51,773 nucleotides of DNA from Neobacillus niacini (GCF_019749295.1 NZ_JACWFG010000018.1:1-51773); one strand, 5' to 3'; shown: positions 31,320 through 40,780, numbered from the stretch's first letter. The notes: generated from the letters alone by a model not told the origin. Numbers and translations are program-made.

Positions 31320-33074
31320 CTAACATTCAAAGATTGCAAATCCATTGCCTTTTAGCTGGACAATATCGTTTGCTGGCTCTATTACTTCATCCGTCCAAAG
31401 GTTTTTAACACTTTTTCCAGAAAGCCCATTAGGCAAAGTATATTCCACCGATTGGCTGCTAGTATTAAGAATAACCAATATCGTTTTATCACCATCTGAT
31501 TTCGTATAGGCCAGGCATTTGTCGTGGTGTTCAGGATTAACAAAGGAAAGTTCACCGGCATTTCTTAGTAAAGGATGATCCTGACGCAGTTGGATTAATT
31601 TTTGAATATGGTTGAATAAATCAGTATTTTGATTCTCTTTATCCCATTCCATACATTTCCTGCAGCCAGGATCCTGAGTGCCGGTCATTCCGATTTCATC
31701 TCCATAATAAATACATGGAGTTCCGATAAACGTAAGCATAAGAGTGAACACTTGCTTAACTCGGTCGATATCCTCCTCGCATTCTGTTAAGATCCTAGGA
31801 GTATCGTGACTGCCAACTAGATTAAATGCCGCTTCGTTAATATTCCTAGTGTACATATGAATGACGCCTGTCATGCTTTCAATAAATTCCCTCGGACTAA
31901 TGCTTTGCTTTGCGAATAGGTTAAGGATATTAGTCGTGAAAGGATAATTCATAACTGCGTCAAATTGGTCTCCCCGCAGCCATGCAATAGAGTCATGCCA
32001 AATCTCCCCTAAGATATAGAGGTCAGGTTTGATTGCTTTTACTTCCTTACGAAATTCTCTCCAAAAGGCATGGTCGACCTCATTCGCAACATCAAGCCTC
32101 CAGCCGTCAATATCAAACTCTCTTACCCAATAACGCCCTGTCTCTAATAAATATTCCTTTACCTCAGGATTTTCAGTATTAAGCTTCGGCATAAAGGGGG
32201 TGAAGGCAAATGTATCATAGTTCGGAAGCGGCTCAGTGATAATAGGAAACTCATGGATATGGAACCAATCCTTATATAACGAATCTTCCCCTTTTTCCAA
32301 GACATCTTGAAATGGAGGGAAGTAAAATCCACTATGGTTGAATACGGCGTCCAGCATTACTTTTATGCCATTTTCATGACATACTTTCACTAGATCTTTT
32401 AAAGTTTCCTTTGTTCCAAACTGTGGATCAATTTCCATGTAGTCAATACTATCGTATTTATGATTGGAAAACGCCTTAAAAATCGGTGTAAAATAAATCC
32501 CGCTAATTCCGAGTTCTTTTAAGTAAGGTATATTTTGAATAACCCCCTCTAAATCTCCTCCAAAGAAGTTCGTGGGTGTTGGTTCTTCACTTCCCCAAGC
32601 TAGCACATCTTCAGGGTCATGACTTTTATTGCCATTTGCGAATCTTTCAGGGAATATCTGATACCAGACAGTATCTTTTACCCAAGAAGGTGCTTTGAAA
32701 ATATCAGCATTGTTCATATAAGGAAAACAGAAGTAATATCCAGTATCATCTAATGGAGGCTCTGAATAAAAACCTTTCTCCGTAAAGCAAACTGTTTCGG
32801 TCCCGTCATCCAAAATGAATCCATAGCGAAGTCGTCTGAATGGAGGATTCAAGCTTACAACCCAAAAATCAAACAATTGATCTGAACCGCTTTTCTTTAA
32901 AGGAGTAGTGGTTGTTTGCCATTGCTTGTCTTCCCAGTTATAGGGATCACCATGGATCAAAGTGACCTTTTTAAGGTCATTCTTTTTTGTGCGTATAGTA
33001 ATATTTAGTTCACCGCTTGTGCAAACGTATGCATAATTATCTTTCGGCCTATGATAAATGGCTTCTTTAAACAC
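31320..33074 (-). CDS. nplT: Neopullulanase/cyclomaltodextrinase-type GH13
   Basis: A 584-residue GH13 subfamily 20 enzyme. An N-terminal beta-sandwich domain (about 1-120) precedes the barrel, as in YvdF of B. subtilis. Catalytic residues, numbered from the chosen start, are Asp328 (DGWRLDVANEVDH), Glu357 (ILGEIWHD) and Asp424 (VGSHDTPR). It degrades cyclodextrins, maltodextrins or pullulan inside the cell. Start taken at GTG 33074, 9 nt after AAGGAG; a TTG at 33083 abuts the ribosome site and is less likely. It is divergent from mdxE and shares a control region with it, consistent with maltodextrin induction. Confidence 0.9.
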   Translation of the reverse strand: MFKEAIYHRPKDNYAYVCTSGELNITIRTKKNDLKKVTLIHGDPYNWEDKQWQTTTTPLKKSGSDQLFDFWVVSLNPPFRRLRYGFILDDGTETVCFTEKGFYSEPPLDDTGYYFCFPYMNNADIFKAPSWVKDTVWYQIFPERFANGNKSHDPEDVLAWGSEEPTPTNFFGGDLEGVIQNIPYLKELGISGIYFTPIFKAFSNHKYDSIDYMEIDPQFGTKETLKDLVKVCHENGIKVMLDAVFNHSGFYFPPFQDVLEKGEDSLYKDWFHIHEFPIITEPLPNYDTFAFTPFMPKLNTENPEVKEYLLETGRYWVREFDIDGWRLDVANEVDHAFWREFRKEVKAIKPDLYILGEIWHDSIAWLRGDQFDAVMNYPFTTNILNLFAKQSISPREFIESMTGVIHMYTRNINEAAFNLVGSHDTPRILTECEEDIDRVKQVFTLMLTFIGTPCIYYGDEIGMTGTQDPGCRKCMEWDKENQNTDLFNHIQKLIQLRQDHPLLRNAGELSFVNPEHHDKCLAYTKSDGDKTILVILNTSSQSVEYTLPNGLSGKSVKNLWTDEVIEPANDIVQLKGNGFAIFEC

Positions 33075-33218
33075 GTAAGACAACTCCTTTATTATTCTAT
33101 TAGTTTAAGGTTAATGTACCCAAAAAACCTTGTCAATACCATATATTTTAAGGATTAACTTTTCATGGATGTATTAAGTGATATGAAAGTACTGTCAGAT
33201 ACTTTTTTAAAAAAAGTG

Positions 33219-33246
33219 TTGTAAAAAATAAAAATGGCCTTATAAT
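33219..33246 (+). promoter_or_regulatory. Promoter of the mdxEFG locus
   Basis: TTGTAA (33219-33224), 16-nt spacer, TATAAT (33241-33246). A LacI-type operator and a cre site follow immediately. The leader contains a short open frame that overlaps these sites and looks non-coding. Confidence 0.6.
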
Positions 33247-33255
33247 GAGAATATG

Positions 33256-33275
33256 TTGCGCAAACGTTTTCGCAA
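33256..33275. promoter_or_regulatory. LacI-type operator, probably for MdxR
   Basis: TTGCGCAAACGTTTTCGCAA is a 20-bp near-palindrome with the AACGTT centre usual for MalR/MdxR repressors. It lies 9 nt downstream of the -10 box, so binding would block transcription start. Confidence 0.7.
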
Positions 33276-33276
33276 A

Positions 33277-33290
33277 TGAAAGCGCTGACC
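33277..33290 (+). promoter_or_regulatory. cre site (CcpA) upstream of mdxE
   Basis: TGAAAGCGCTGACC matches the cre consensus except at its last base. It directly adjoins the MdxR-type operator, pairing specific induction with glucose repression. Confidence 0.65.
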
Positions 33291-33344
33291 AGTGTTTGTG
33301 CAATGTAAAAAAATCATCCCTAACAATTTACAGGAGGAGAAAAA

Positions 33345-34610
33345 ATGAAAAAAGCACTTTCGATTTTCATGATGGTTATTTTAGTGTTAGGCGTTCTTTC
33401 AGCTTGTGGACCAAAAAGAGAAACTACAAGTACGAATGACACTGACAAAAAGGAAGAAGCAGCAAAACCAGAAAAACTGGTAGTTTGGGAAGATAAAGAT
33501 AAATCAGGCTGGCTGGAAAAGGTAGCAGCAGATTTTGAAAAAGAATATGGAATTAAAATTGAGTATAAAGAAGTTGAAATGGCATCTAAACTACGCGACC
33601 AGCTTCGTCTTGATGGACCAGCTGGGACAGGCCCGGATATTGTAACATTACCGCATGATCAGATTGGTCAGGTTGTTACAGAAGGACTTATTGCAGAGCT
33701 TAAATTAGATAAAGAAGTGACGAAAAAATTCTCACAATCATCGATTGATGCACAAACTTATGACGGAAAAGTATACGGACTACCTAAGTCTTCAGAAACA
33801 CCAGTATTAATCTACAATAAAGATTTAATGGCTGAGGCTCCAAAGACTATGGACGAGCTTTACACTTTCTCAAAAGATTTCACAAAGGGTGAAAATTTCG
33901 GTTTCTTAGCGCTTTGGGATAACTTCTATTTCGCACACGGTATCATCGGCGGTATGGGAGGTTATGTTTTCAATAATAATAATGGAACACTTGATCCAGA
34001 GGACATCGGATTAAATAACAAAGGTGCAGTTGAAGGTACTGAATACATTCAAAAGTGGTATACAGAAGGCTTGTTCCCTAATGGTATCATCGGTGAAAAT
34101 GGCGGTTCTGCAATGGATGGACTTTTCACAGAAGGTAAAGTGGCAGCAGTTATGAACGGACCATGGTCATTCCAGCCATACAAAGATGCCGGTATTAATA
34201 TTGGTGTTGCAGCTCTTCCAACTCTTCCAAATGGAGACCATGTAAAAACGTTTATGGGTGTTAAAGGATGGCATGTATCAGCTTACTCTAAAAATCAAGA
34301 ATGGGCTGTTAAATTCCTAGAGTTTATCACAAATGATGAAAATGCTAAATATCGCTTCGAACAAACAGCTGAAGTTCCAACAAATGTAGCGTTACTTGAA
34401 GATTCAGCTTTTACGGAAAATGAAGGAGCAAAAGCGGTTGCTGAACAATCTCAATATGCTCTTCCAATGCCAAACATTCCAGAAATGGGTCAAGTTTGGG
34501 ATCCAATGGCAAAATCTTTACAAACAGTTGTGACAGGTAAGACAGAACCAAAAGCAGCGCTTGATTCTGCAGTTGAGCAGATTAAAGCGAATATCGCAGC
34601 AACTAAATAA
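33345..34610 (+). CDS. mdxE: Maltodextrin-binding lipoprotein
   Basis: A 421-residue family 1 solute-binding protein with signal peptide and lipobox LSAC (Cys21). Features such as VVWEDKDKSGWLEKVAADFEKEYGIK, GPDIVTLPHDQIG and the WDPMAKSLQTVV region resemble maltose/maltodextrin-binding proteins (MalE, MdxE). ATG 33345 follows AGGAGGAG. It captures maltodextrins at the cell surface for MdxFG. A strong hairpin after its stop separates it from the permease genes and probably raises its transcript level. Confidence 0.9.
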   Translation: MKKALSIFMMVILVLGVLSACGPKRETTSTNDTDKKEEAAKPEKLVVWEDKDKSGWLEKVAADFEKEYGIKIEYKEVEMASKLRDQLRLDGPAGTGPDIVTLPHDQIGQVVTEGLIAELKLDKEVTKKFSQSSIDAQTYDGKVYGLPKSSETPVLIYNKDLMAEAPKTMDELYTFSKDFTKGENFGFLALWDNFYFAHGIIGGMGGYVFNNNNGTLDPEDIGLNNKGAVEGTEYIQKWYTEGLFPNGIIGENGGSAMDGLFTEGKVAAVMNGPWSFQPYKDAGINIGVAALPTLPNGDHVKTFMGVKGWHVSAYSKNQEWAVKFLEFITNDENAKYRFEQTAEVPTNVALLEDSAFTENEGAKAVAEQSQYALPMPNIPEMGQVWDPMAKSLQTVVTGKTEPKAALDSAVEQIKANIAATK

Positions 34611-34624
34611 TAACAAAATCTCAG

Positions 34625-34656
34625 CAGCAGTACCTCGGATATCTGAGGTACTGCTG
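34625..34656 (+). other. Intercistronic hairpin between mdxE and mdxF
   Basis: CAGCAGTACCTC pairs perfectly with GAGGTACTGCTG over 12 bp around an 8-nt loop. There is no T-run after it, so it is more likely an mRNA stabiliser or partial block than a terminator. Confidence 0.65.
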
Positions 34657-34757
34657 AAAATAGAATAATAGTTTTGCTGCTTTCTGAAGGAAAAAATGAA
34701 CTTTTCCTTGATAAAGCACTAAAGCTTACAAATTGACATTAGAAAGGGGAGTTTAGG

Positions 34758-36044
34758 ATGTCTAAAGATTTATCCTATTCAACCAGTCACAGCAAGAAAG
34801 CATTGATTCTTTCCATAATCCCTGGGTTAGGTCAGCTATATAACAAACAGTTTTTAAAGGGAGCCTTCTTTCTCATTATGACAGCCGCTTTTTTCTATGT
34901 TTTCTATGATTTGTTAAACATAGGATTATGGGGAGTTGTTACTTTAGGGGAAATTCCATTTACAGATCATTCTATTTTTCTGCTAGTCTACGGAATTTTA
35001 GCACTTATTGTTTTGGTCTTTGGTATTGGTTTTTACTTATTTAACCTGCGTGATGCCTACAAAGTAGGGGGAAGTCGAGACAAACATGAACCTATTAGTA
35101 CAGTAAAAGAACAATATAGAAATCTAATTGACAATGGTTTTCCCTATTTAATCATGTCTCCTGGATTTTTATTGCTCGTTTTTGTTGTTGTTTTTCCCAT
35201 TCTGTTTGTATTATTACTAGCATTCACAAATTACGACATGTATCACTCTCCTCCAGCTAAACTAGTAGACTGGGTATTCTTTAAAAACTTTGTCGATATC
35301 TTTAAGGTAGATATGTGGCGTCAAACCTTCTTCTCTGTTTTATCATGGACTTTGGTTTGGACTTTTGTTGCTACTACCTTCCAAGTAGCATTGGGGATAT
35401 TCCTAGCCATTATTGTGAATCAAAAGGATTTGAAAGGAAAAGCCATTATACGTACTGTCTTTATTCTTCCTTGGGCAGTACCGGCATTCGTGTCTATCCT
35501 AGTTTTCGCAGGAATGTTCAATGAATCATTTGGTGCTATTAATAGAGACATTCTAGGTTTCTTCGGGATAGAAGGTTTCCCATGGATGACAGAGCCGATT
35601 TTCACAAGAATAGCTCTAATCCTTATGCAGACATGGCTTGGCTTCCCATTCATTTTCGCAATGACAACAGGTGTCCTGCAGTCTATTTCACAGGATCTTT
35701 ATGAAGCCGCAACGGTTGATGGTGCGTCCAATATTCAAAAGTTTAAAAACATTACATTACCACTAGTGTTGTATGCAATCGCACCGGTTTTAATCACTCA
35801 GTATACGTTCAATTTTAACAATTTTAATATCATTTATTTATTTAATGGCGGAGGGCCGGCAATCACTGGCCAAAATGCCGGCGGAACAGATATCTTAATT
35901 TCTTGGATTTACCGCCTGACTATGACATCAGCGCAATACTCGAAGGCAGCAACCTTAACCATGCTGTTATCGGTTATTGTTATAACGGTTGCCATCTGGC
36001 AGTTTAAACGAACAAAATCATTCCAAGAAGAGGATATGATGTAG
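34758..36044 (+). CDS. mdxF: Maltodextrin ABC transporter permease
   Basis: A 428-residue permease, longer than most MalF-type subunits of Gram-positive bacteria because of two extra N-terminal helices (SIIPGLGQLYNKQFLKGAFF, then FLLVYGILALIVLVFGIGFY). The EAA loop is DLYEAATVDGASNIQKFKNITLPLV. ATG 34758 follows AAAGGGGAG. It forms the translocation pore with MdxG. No ATPase gene is linked; MsmX-type sharing is known for this system in B. subtilis. Confidence 0.9.
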   Translation: MSKDLSYSTSHSKKALILSIIPGLGQLYNKQFLKGAFFLIMTAAFFYVFYDLLNIGLWGVVTLGEIPFTDHSIFLLVYGILALIVLVFGIGFYLFNLRDAYKVGGSRDKHEPISTVKEQYRNLIDNGFPYLIMSPGFLLLVFVVVFPILFVLLLAFTNYDMYHSPPAKLVDWVFFKNFVDIFKVDMWRQTFFSVLSWTLVWTFVATTFQVALGIFLAIIVNQKDLKGKAIIRTVFILPWAVPAFVSILVFAGMFNESFGAINRDILGFFGIEGFPWMTEPIFTRIALILMQTWLGFPFIFAMTTGVLQSISQDLYEAATVDGASNIQKFKNITLPLVLYAIAPVLITQYTFNFNNFNIIYLFNGGGPAITGQNAGGTDILISWIYRLTMTSAQYSKAATLTMLLSVIVITVAIWQFKRTKSFQEEDMM

Positions 36045-36045
36045 T

Positions 36046-36882
36046 ATGAAAAAACAAAACTTTGTAAGACTCACCCTTACGTATCTCGTTGTCCTGATCA
36101 TGTTTGTTATTATCCTATATCCGCTCGCATGGATTATCGGTTCATCATTTAATCCTGGTCAAAGCTTATCTGGATCAAGTATCATCCCGGAGAATGCGAC
36201 ATTAGCACACTACAAAGAGCTTTTTGATACCAGTAAGAGTAATTATGTCTTTTGGTATATGAATTCACTGAAGGTTAGTATCTTAACCATGCTTTTCACA
36301 GTGATTTTAGTAAGCTTAACAGCATACTCATTCTCAAGGTATCGATTTGTAGGCCGTAAAAATGGGTTGATGACGTTTTTAATTCTGCAAATGATACCAA
36401 ACTTTGCCGCTTTAATAGCCATTTATATTCTGGCTACTTTAACACATTTAATCGATACGCATTTAGGTTTAATTCTTGTATATGTCGGAGGTCAAATACC
36501 GATGAACACTTGGTTAATGAAGGGGTATTTAGATACAATTCCCAAGGAACTTGATGAATCAGCCAAAATTGACGGTGCTGGACATTTACGAATCTTCTTC
36601 CAAATTGTCATGCCGCTTGCGACACCTATTCTCGCGGTAGTAGCGCTGTTCTCCTTTATTGCACCATTTGCGGATTTCATTATCGCGAGTATTTTACTGA
36701 GAACAGAAGAAAATTATACCCTTGCAGTGGGTCTTTATGATCTGGTTGCAAAACAGTTCGGTGCGGAATTTACTACATTTGCAGCAGGTGCAGTATTAAT
36801 TGCTGTTCCAATAGCGATACTATTCTTATCTTTCCAACGCTTCTTTGTGTCTGGATTAACAGCCGGTGGTACAAAAGGCTAG
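36046..36882 (+). CDS. mdxG: Maltodextrin ABC transporter permease
   Basis: A 278-residue MalG-type permease with six helices and the EAA loop ELDESAKIDGAGHLRIFFQIVMPLATP. C-terminal FVSGLTAGGTKG is typical of the family. It starts one base after the mdxF stop, so it is translated by coupling. Confidence 0.9.
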   Translation: MKKQNFVRLTLTYLVVLIMFVIILYPLAWIIGSSFNPGQSLSGSSIIPENATLAHYKELFDTSKSNYVFWYMNSLKVSILTMLFTVILVSLTAYSFSRYRFVGRKNGLMTFLILQMIPNFAALIAIYILATLTHLIDTHLGLILVYVGGQIPMNTWLMKGYLDTIPKELDESAKIDGAGHLRIFFQIVMPLATPILAVVALFSFIAPFADFIIASILLRTEENYTLAVGLYDLVAKQFGAEFTTFAAGAVLIAVPIAILFLSFQRFFVSGLTAGGTKG

Positions 36883-36953
36883 GTAATGAGGTAGAAAATA
36901 TTTTTCCTCACCTTTATAATGAATTCAAAAACCCTTTGAGAGTGGTGCAGGAA

Positions 36954-38000
36954 ATGGCAGTAACAATAAAGGATGTGGCAGTACTCGCAAATGTTGCTCC
37001 TTCTACGGTTTCAAGAGTGATCGCAGACAGCCCTAGGATCAGTGAAGAAACCAAGCAAAAGGTAAAAAAAGCAATGGAGCAGCTGGGCTACCATCCAAAT
37101 TTTAATGCAAGAAATCTAGCAAGCCAATCCACTAAGGTTTTGGGTCTCGTTATGCCGAGTTCCAAGGACGTCGGATTTCAAAATCCCTTCTTCCCAACGG
37201 TTTTGCAGGGAATTAGTGAAGGGGCACAAGAAAAAAATTATGCCTTGCAAATGTCAACAGGCAAGACAGAACAGGAAGTTCTTAATGCTGTAATTCAAAT
37301 GGTGCAAGGAAAAAGAGTGGATGGAGTTATACTTCTTTATTCTAATGTTGATGATCAGGTTATAACCTATTTAAAGGAACAGAGATTTCCCTTTGTTTTG
37401 ATTGGGAAGCCTTATATAGATATGGAGGAAATTACTCATGTTGATAATGATAATGTTCGGGCTGCAAAAGAGGCGACTGAATACTTAATTAGTTATGGAC
37501 ATGAGAAAATAGGCTTTATCGGCGGCAGTCCGGAGCTTATGGTCACAGTCGATCGTGTAACGGGGTATAAACAAGCTTTGCAAAATGCGGGTTTAACCAT
37601 CAGGAATGATTATACGATTCATGAGGAGTTTCTAAGAGAAGGCGGTCAAGGGGCTGTCCGTGAATTAATGGCACTTGAGCACCCGCCAACAGCACTAGTT
37701 GTGGCAGATGACTTTATGACTTTGGGTGTCCTCAATACACTAGATGAACTAGGAATTAGTGTTCCGGAGGACATATCTATTGTAAGTTTTAATAATGTGC
37801 TGCTTGCAGAATTGGCAAGGCCGCCATTAACCTCAGTGGATATCAATATATTTGAACTAGGCTATCAGGCATCGAAAAACTTAATTGTTATGGTTGAAAA
37901 TAATAATGAACCTACTAAACGCTTAATCATTTCTCATAAAATTATTGAACGTTTATCATGCACAAAGCCAAATCCTCATAGAGGATTGGAAAGGAATTAA
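36954..38000 (+). CDS. mdxR: LacI-family regulator of maltodextrin use
   Basis: A 348-residue repressor with an N-terminal LacI helix-turn-helix (TIKDVAVLANVAPSTVSRVI, residues 3-22), the hinge helix, and a periplasmic-binding-protein-like sugar domain (GLVMPSSKDVGFQNPFF, then VIADDFMTLGVL-type text near residue 250). Start at ATG 36954 with a purine-rich GGTG/AGGA site; an upstream TTG is less likely. Its place between mdxG and malL, and the LacI-type palindrome before mdxE, identify it as the local maltodextrin regulator. Confidence 0.87.
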   Translation: MAVTIKDVAVLANVAPSTVSRVIADSPRISEETKQKVKKAMEQLGYHPNFNARNLASQSTKVLGLVMPSSKDVGFQNPFFPTVLQGISEGAQEKNYALQMSTGKTEQEVLNAVIQMVQGKRVDGVILLYSNVDDQVITYLKEQRFPFVLIGKPYIDMEEITHVDNDNVRAAKEATEYLISYGHEKIGFIGGSPELMVTVDRVTGYKQALQNAGLTIRNDYTIHEEFLREGGQGAVRELMALEHPPTALVVADDFMTLGVLNTLDELGISVPEDISIVSFNNVLLAELARPPLTSVDINIFELGYQASKNLIVMVENNNEPTKRLIISHKIIERLSCTKPNPHRGLERN

Positions 38001-38002
38001 AC

Positions 38003-39664
38003 ATGAAAAAGATATGGTGGAAAGAAGCAGTCGCCTATCAAATTTATCCCCGCAGCTTTATGGATTCTAATGGGGATGGAATAGGTGATATTCAAGGAAT
38101 TATTTCAAAGTTAGATTATATAAAAGAGTTAGGAATTGATGTCATATGGATTTGTCCAATGTATCAATCGCCAAATGATGATAATGGTTATGACATAAGT
38201 GATTATCAGGAAGTGATGCGCGAATTTGGAACAATGGCTGATTTTGACCAGCTATTGCATGAGACGCACCAACGCGGCATGAAATTGATCTTAGATTTGG
38301 TTATAAATCATACAAGCGATGAACACCCGTGGTTTATTGAATCTCGCTCTTCAAAAGAAAGTCCTAAGCGAGACTGGTATATCTGGAAAGATGCTAAAAA
38401 AGGTCAAGAGCCGAATAATTGGGAAAGTATTTTTGGCGGTTCTGCTTGGAAATATGATGAACAAACTGACCAATACTTTTTACATCTATTTTCTAAAAAG
38501 CAGCCAGACCTCAATTGGGAAAATAAAGAGGTTAGACAATCGCTCTATGACATGGTCAATTGGTGGCTGGATAAAGGGATTGATGGGTTTCGTGTCGATG
38601 CCATCAGCCATATTAAAAAAGAACCTGGTCTAGAGGATATGCCCAATCCAATTGGATTAAAGTATGTTCCTTGTTTCGATAAGATGATGAATGTTGATGG
38701 TATTCATCCATTTTTAGAAGAGTTGAAGGAAGAGACTTTCGCAAAGTATGACATCATGACGGTAGGCGAAGCCAATGGAGTAACGGTTGATGATGAAGCG
38801 GATGTGGAGCAGTGGGTCGGTGAAAAACAAGGAAAGTTCAATATGGTCTTTCAATTTGAGCACCTAAATCTTTGGGACGCCGAAGTGAAAAAGGACCTGG
38901 ATATTATTGAGTTAAAAGACGTGTTATCTCGCTGGCAAAAAGGGCTTGAGGGTAAAGGCTGGAATGCGTTATTTATTGAAAATCATGACAAGGCACGTGT
39001 GGTTTCAACCTGGGGAAATGACCAAGAATACTGGCGCGAAAGTGCAACTGCTTTTGCTGCTATATACTTCTTAATGCAGGGTACACCGTTCATTTATCAA
39101 GGACAGGAAATTGGCATGACGAATGTTCAATTTGACTCTATTGATGATTATGATGATGTTTCAGCCAAAAATATGTACCGTTTGAAAAGAGAAGAAGGTG
39201 TGTCCCACGGAGAAATTATGGAAGTCATTTGGGCTTCGGGCCGGGATAATTCACGTACACCAATGCAGTGGTCAGATGAAATAAATGCTGGTTTCACTAC
39301 GGGAAACCCATGGATGAAAGTCAACCCAAATTATTCTGATATTAATGTTGAAGCTCAGAAAAAAGATGAGACCTCGATACTGAATTTTTACAAAAAGATG
39401 ATTCAGTTAAAAAAGAATAATGAAGTGTTTACGTATGGCATCTATGATTTGCTGTTAGAAAAGGACCCTCAGATTTTCGCCTATACGAGGACGTTAAATC
39501 AGGAAAAAGTATTAGTAATAGCAAATCTTTCTGTAAAACCTGCTAAGGTTAAAGATGTTACCGTGGATCTGCAAAGTCTGATTTTAAGTAATTATGATGT
39601 GAATGAGCAAGAAGCGGTTCTTCACTTACAACCATATGAGGCAAGAGTATATCGCATTAAATAA
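38003..39664 (+). CDS. malL: Alpha-glucosidase GH13 of the mdx locus
   Basis: A 553-residue GH13 subfamily 31 enzyme, paralogous to the gene at 29.2 kb. Catalytic regions are DLVINHTS, DGFRVDAISHI with nucleophile Asp199, VGEANG with Glu256, and ENHDKAR. The residue after the nucleophile is Ala instead of Val, which in this family goes with activity on alpha-1,4 linkages. It would hydrolyse imported maltodextrins in the cytoplasm. ATG 38003 comes two bases after the mdxR stop, with GGAAAGGAA inside the end of mdxR, so the two genes form one unit. Confidence 0.9.
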   Translation: MKKIWWKEAVAYQIYPRSFMDSNGDGIGDIQGIISKLDYIKELGIDVIWICPMYQSPNDDNGYDISDYQEVMREFGTMADFDQLLHETHQRGMKLILDLVINHTSDEHPWFIESRSSKESPKRDWYIWKDAKKGQEPNNWESIFGGSAWKYDEQTDQYFLHLFSKKQPDLNWENKEVRQSLYDMVNWWLDKGIDGFRVDAISHIKKEPGLEDMPNPIGLKYVPCFDKMMNVDGIHPFLEELKEETFAKYDIMTVGEANGVTVDDEADVEQWVGEKQGKFNMVFQFEHLNLWDAEVKKDLDIIELKDVLSRWQKGLEGKGWNALFIENHDKARVVSTWGNDQEYWRESATAFAAIYFLMQGTPFIYQGQEIGMTNVQFDSIDDYDDVSAKNMYRLKREEGVSHGEIMEVIWASGRDNSRTPMQWSDEINAGFTTGNPWMKVNPNYSDINVEAQKKDETSILNFYKKMIQLKKNNEVFTYGIYDLLLEKDPQIFAYTRTLNQEKVLVIANLSVKPAKVKDVTVDLQSLILSNYDVNEQEAVLHLQPYEARVYRIK

Positions 39665-39705
39665 ACAAAGGACGATTTCAATTTTGAAATCGTCCTTTGT
39701 ATTTT
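39665..39705 (+). terminator. Strong terminator after malL
   Basis: A perfect 15-bp stem ACAAAGGACGATTTC/GAAATCGTCCTTTGT with a 6-nt loop and ATTTTC tail. Confidence 0.9.
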
Positions 39706-39730
39706 CAGTCTTAAAGAGAGATCATTACAG

Positions 39731-39955
39731 GATGAGAGCCCGAAACCTTATAAAAAGGTCAGAAGCGGTCACTCATAAGGGTGATGAGAGCCAGAATCTT
39801 AATAAAAAGGTCAGAAGCGGTTACTCATAAGGGTGATGAGAGCCCGAAACTTTATAAAAAGTGCACAAGCGGTCACTCATAAGGATGCTGAGAGCCTATA
39901 ACCTTATAAAAAATGCAGAAGCGGTCACTCATAAGCGTGATGAGAACCAGTAATC
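39731..39955 (-). repeat. 52-bp repeat, array 2 (four units plus a partial fifth)
   Basis: Units start at 39731, 39783, 39835, 39887 and 39939 (truncated). It is the same family as the arrays at 31 kb and 43.7 kb but in inverted orientation, opening GATGAGAGCCCGAAACC and closing AAGCGGTCACTCATAAG. Inner pairings vary (ACCTT/AAGGT in unit 1, ACTT/AAGT in unit 3). It lies between the convergent malL and araC-type genes. Confidence 0.9.
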
Positions 39956-39986
39956 TATTATCGCATTAAGGATTCTTAAATAGTTT

Positions 39987-40763
39987 CTATCCCAATTCCA
40001 TGCGTCTATAGACGCCCGGTGCAACACCGTACTTTTTATAAAATACTCTATGAAAATAAGGATAGGTGCCAAAGCCGCAGTCCTCAGCAATTTGCTCCAG
40101 CGTCAAGGATGTGTATTTCATTCGATCAATAGCCGAGGCTAACCGAATTTCGAGAGCGTATTCAATGATGGTCTTTCCAACCGTACTTTTAAAAAGATGA
40201 ACAGTACGCGAAACGCTAAGTCCAGCATGCTGTGCAACATCCTCTAATTTAAATGCCTGGGTTGCGTGTTCCTCAATGTAACGCATCATTACTGTCACCG
40301 AATATGGCCGATTGAATGACGGAGCGGTCTCATTAACAGCCCGTTCTAAAAATAAACAAAGTGCTCGAAGCAAATAGGTGGTAAGCTCTTCGTCTTGATT
40401 GGATGCTGGCCGGCGTTTCTCCATTATTATTTGACGCCATAGCGAAAGTAACTTTTCATCGATATGGATTCTGGAAACATTTTGTTTTGTACTTCGTTTC
40501 CACCATTCATTCACCCAATCTCCTTCACAAACTAGGTGATAATCCCCGCTGATTTGCCCATCCTTGACGAGCAGCTCATAGTGATCCCCAGGCTGGATTA
40601 ACAGAAGATCCCCTTTTTCAAGGTTCATTTTCCTTCCCTTTACCACTACTTCACAGAGACCTTCTGTCTGCAAACGTAATAAATAAGAGGGATATCCAGA
40701 TTTATGCTGCGAGTGATATCCATTTGTATGATAAGAATAGCCGCAAAATAATATGTTGGTCAT
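39987..40763 (-). CDS. AraC-family transcriptional regulator
   Basis: A 258-residue protein with an N-terminal cupin-like sugar-sensing domain (GYPSYLLRLQTEG, KGDLLLIQPGDHYELL) and a C-terminal AraC domain (DVAQHAGLSVSRTVHLFKS, then EQIAEDCGFGTYPYFHRVFYKKYGVAPGVYR). Start chosen at ATG 40763. It is divergent from the isomerase-dehydrogenase operon, with a 53-bp element between them that recurs upstream of thuA. I infer that it activates both. The inducer is probably a sugar handled by that operon. Confidence 0.87.
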   Translation of the reverse strand: MTNILFCGYSYHTNGYHSQHKSGYPSYLLRLQTEGLCEVVVKGRKMNLEKGDLLLIQPGDHYELLVKDGQISGDYHLVCEGDWVNEWWKRSTKQNVSRIHIDEKLLSLWRQIIMEKRRPASNQDEELTTYLLRALCLFLERAVNETAPSFNRPYSVTVMMRYIEEHATQAFKLEDVAQHAGLSVSRTVHLFKSTVGKTIIEYALEIRLASAIDRMKYTSLTLEQIAEDCGFGTYPYFHRVFYKKYGVAPGVYRRMELG

Positions 40764-40780
40764 CAAAAATCCTCATAAAA

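Noticed and set aside
33245..33439. A 64-codon frame starting at 33245
   Set aside because: It runs through the operator and cre site and then overlaps mdxE in another frame; no ribosome site.
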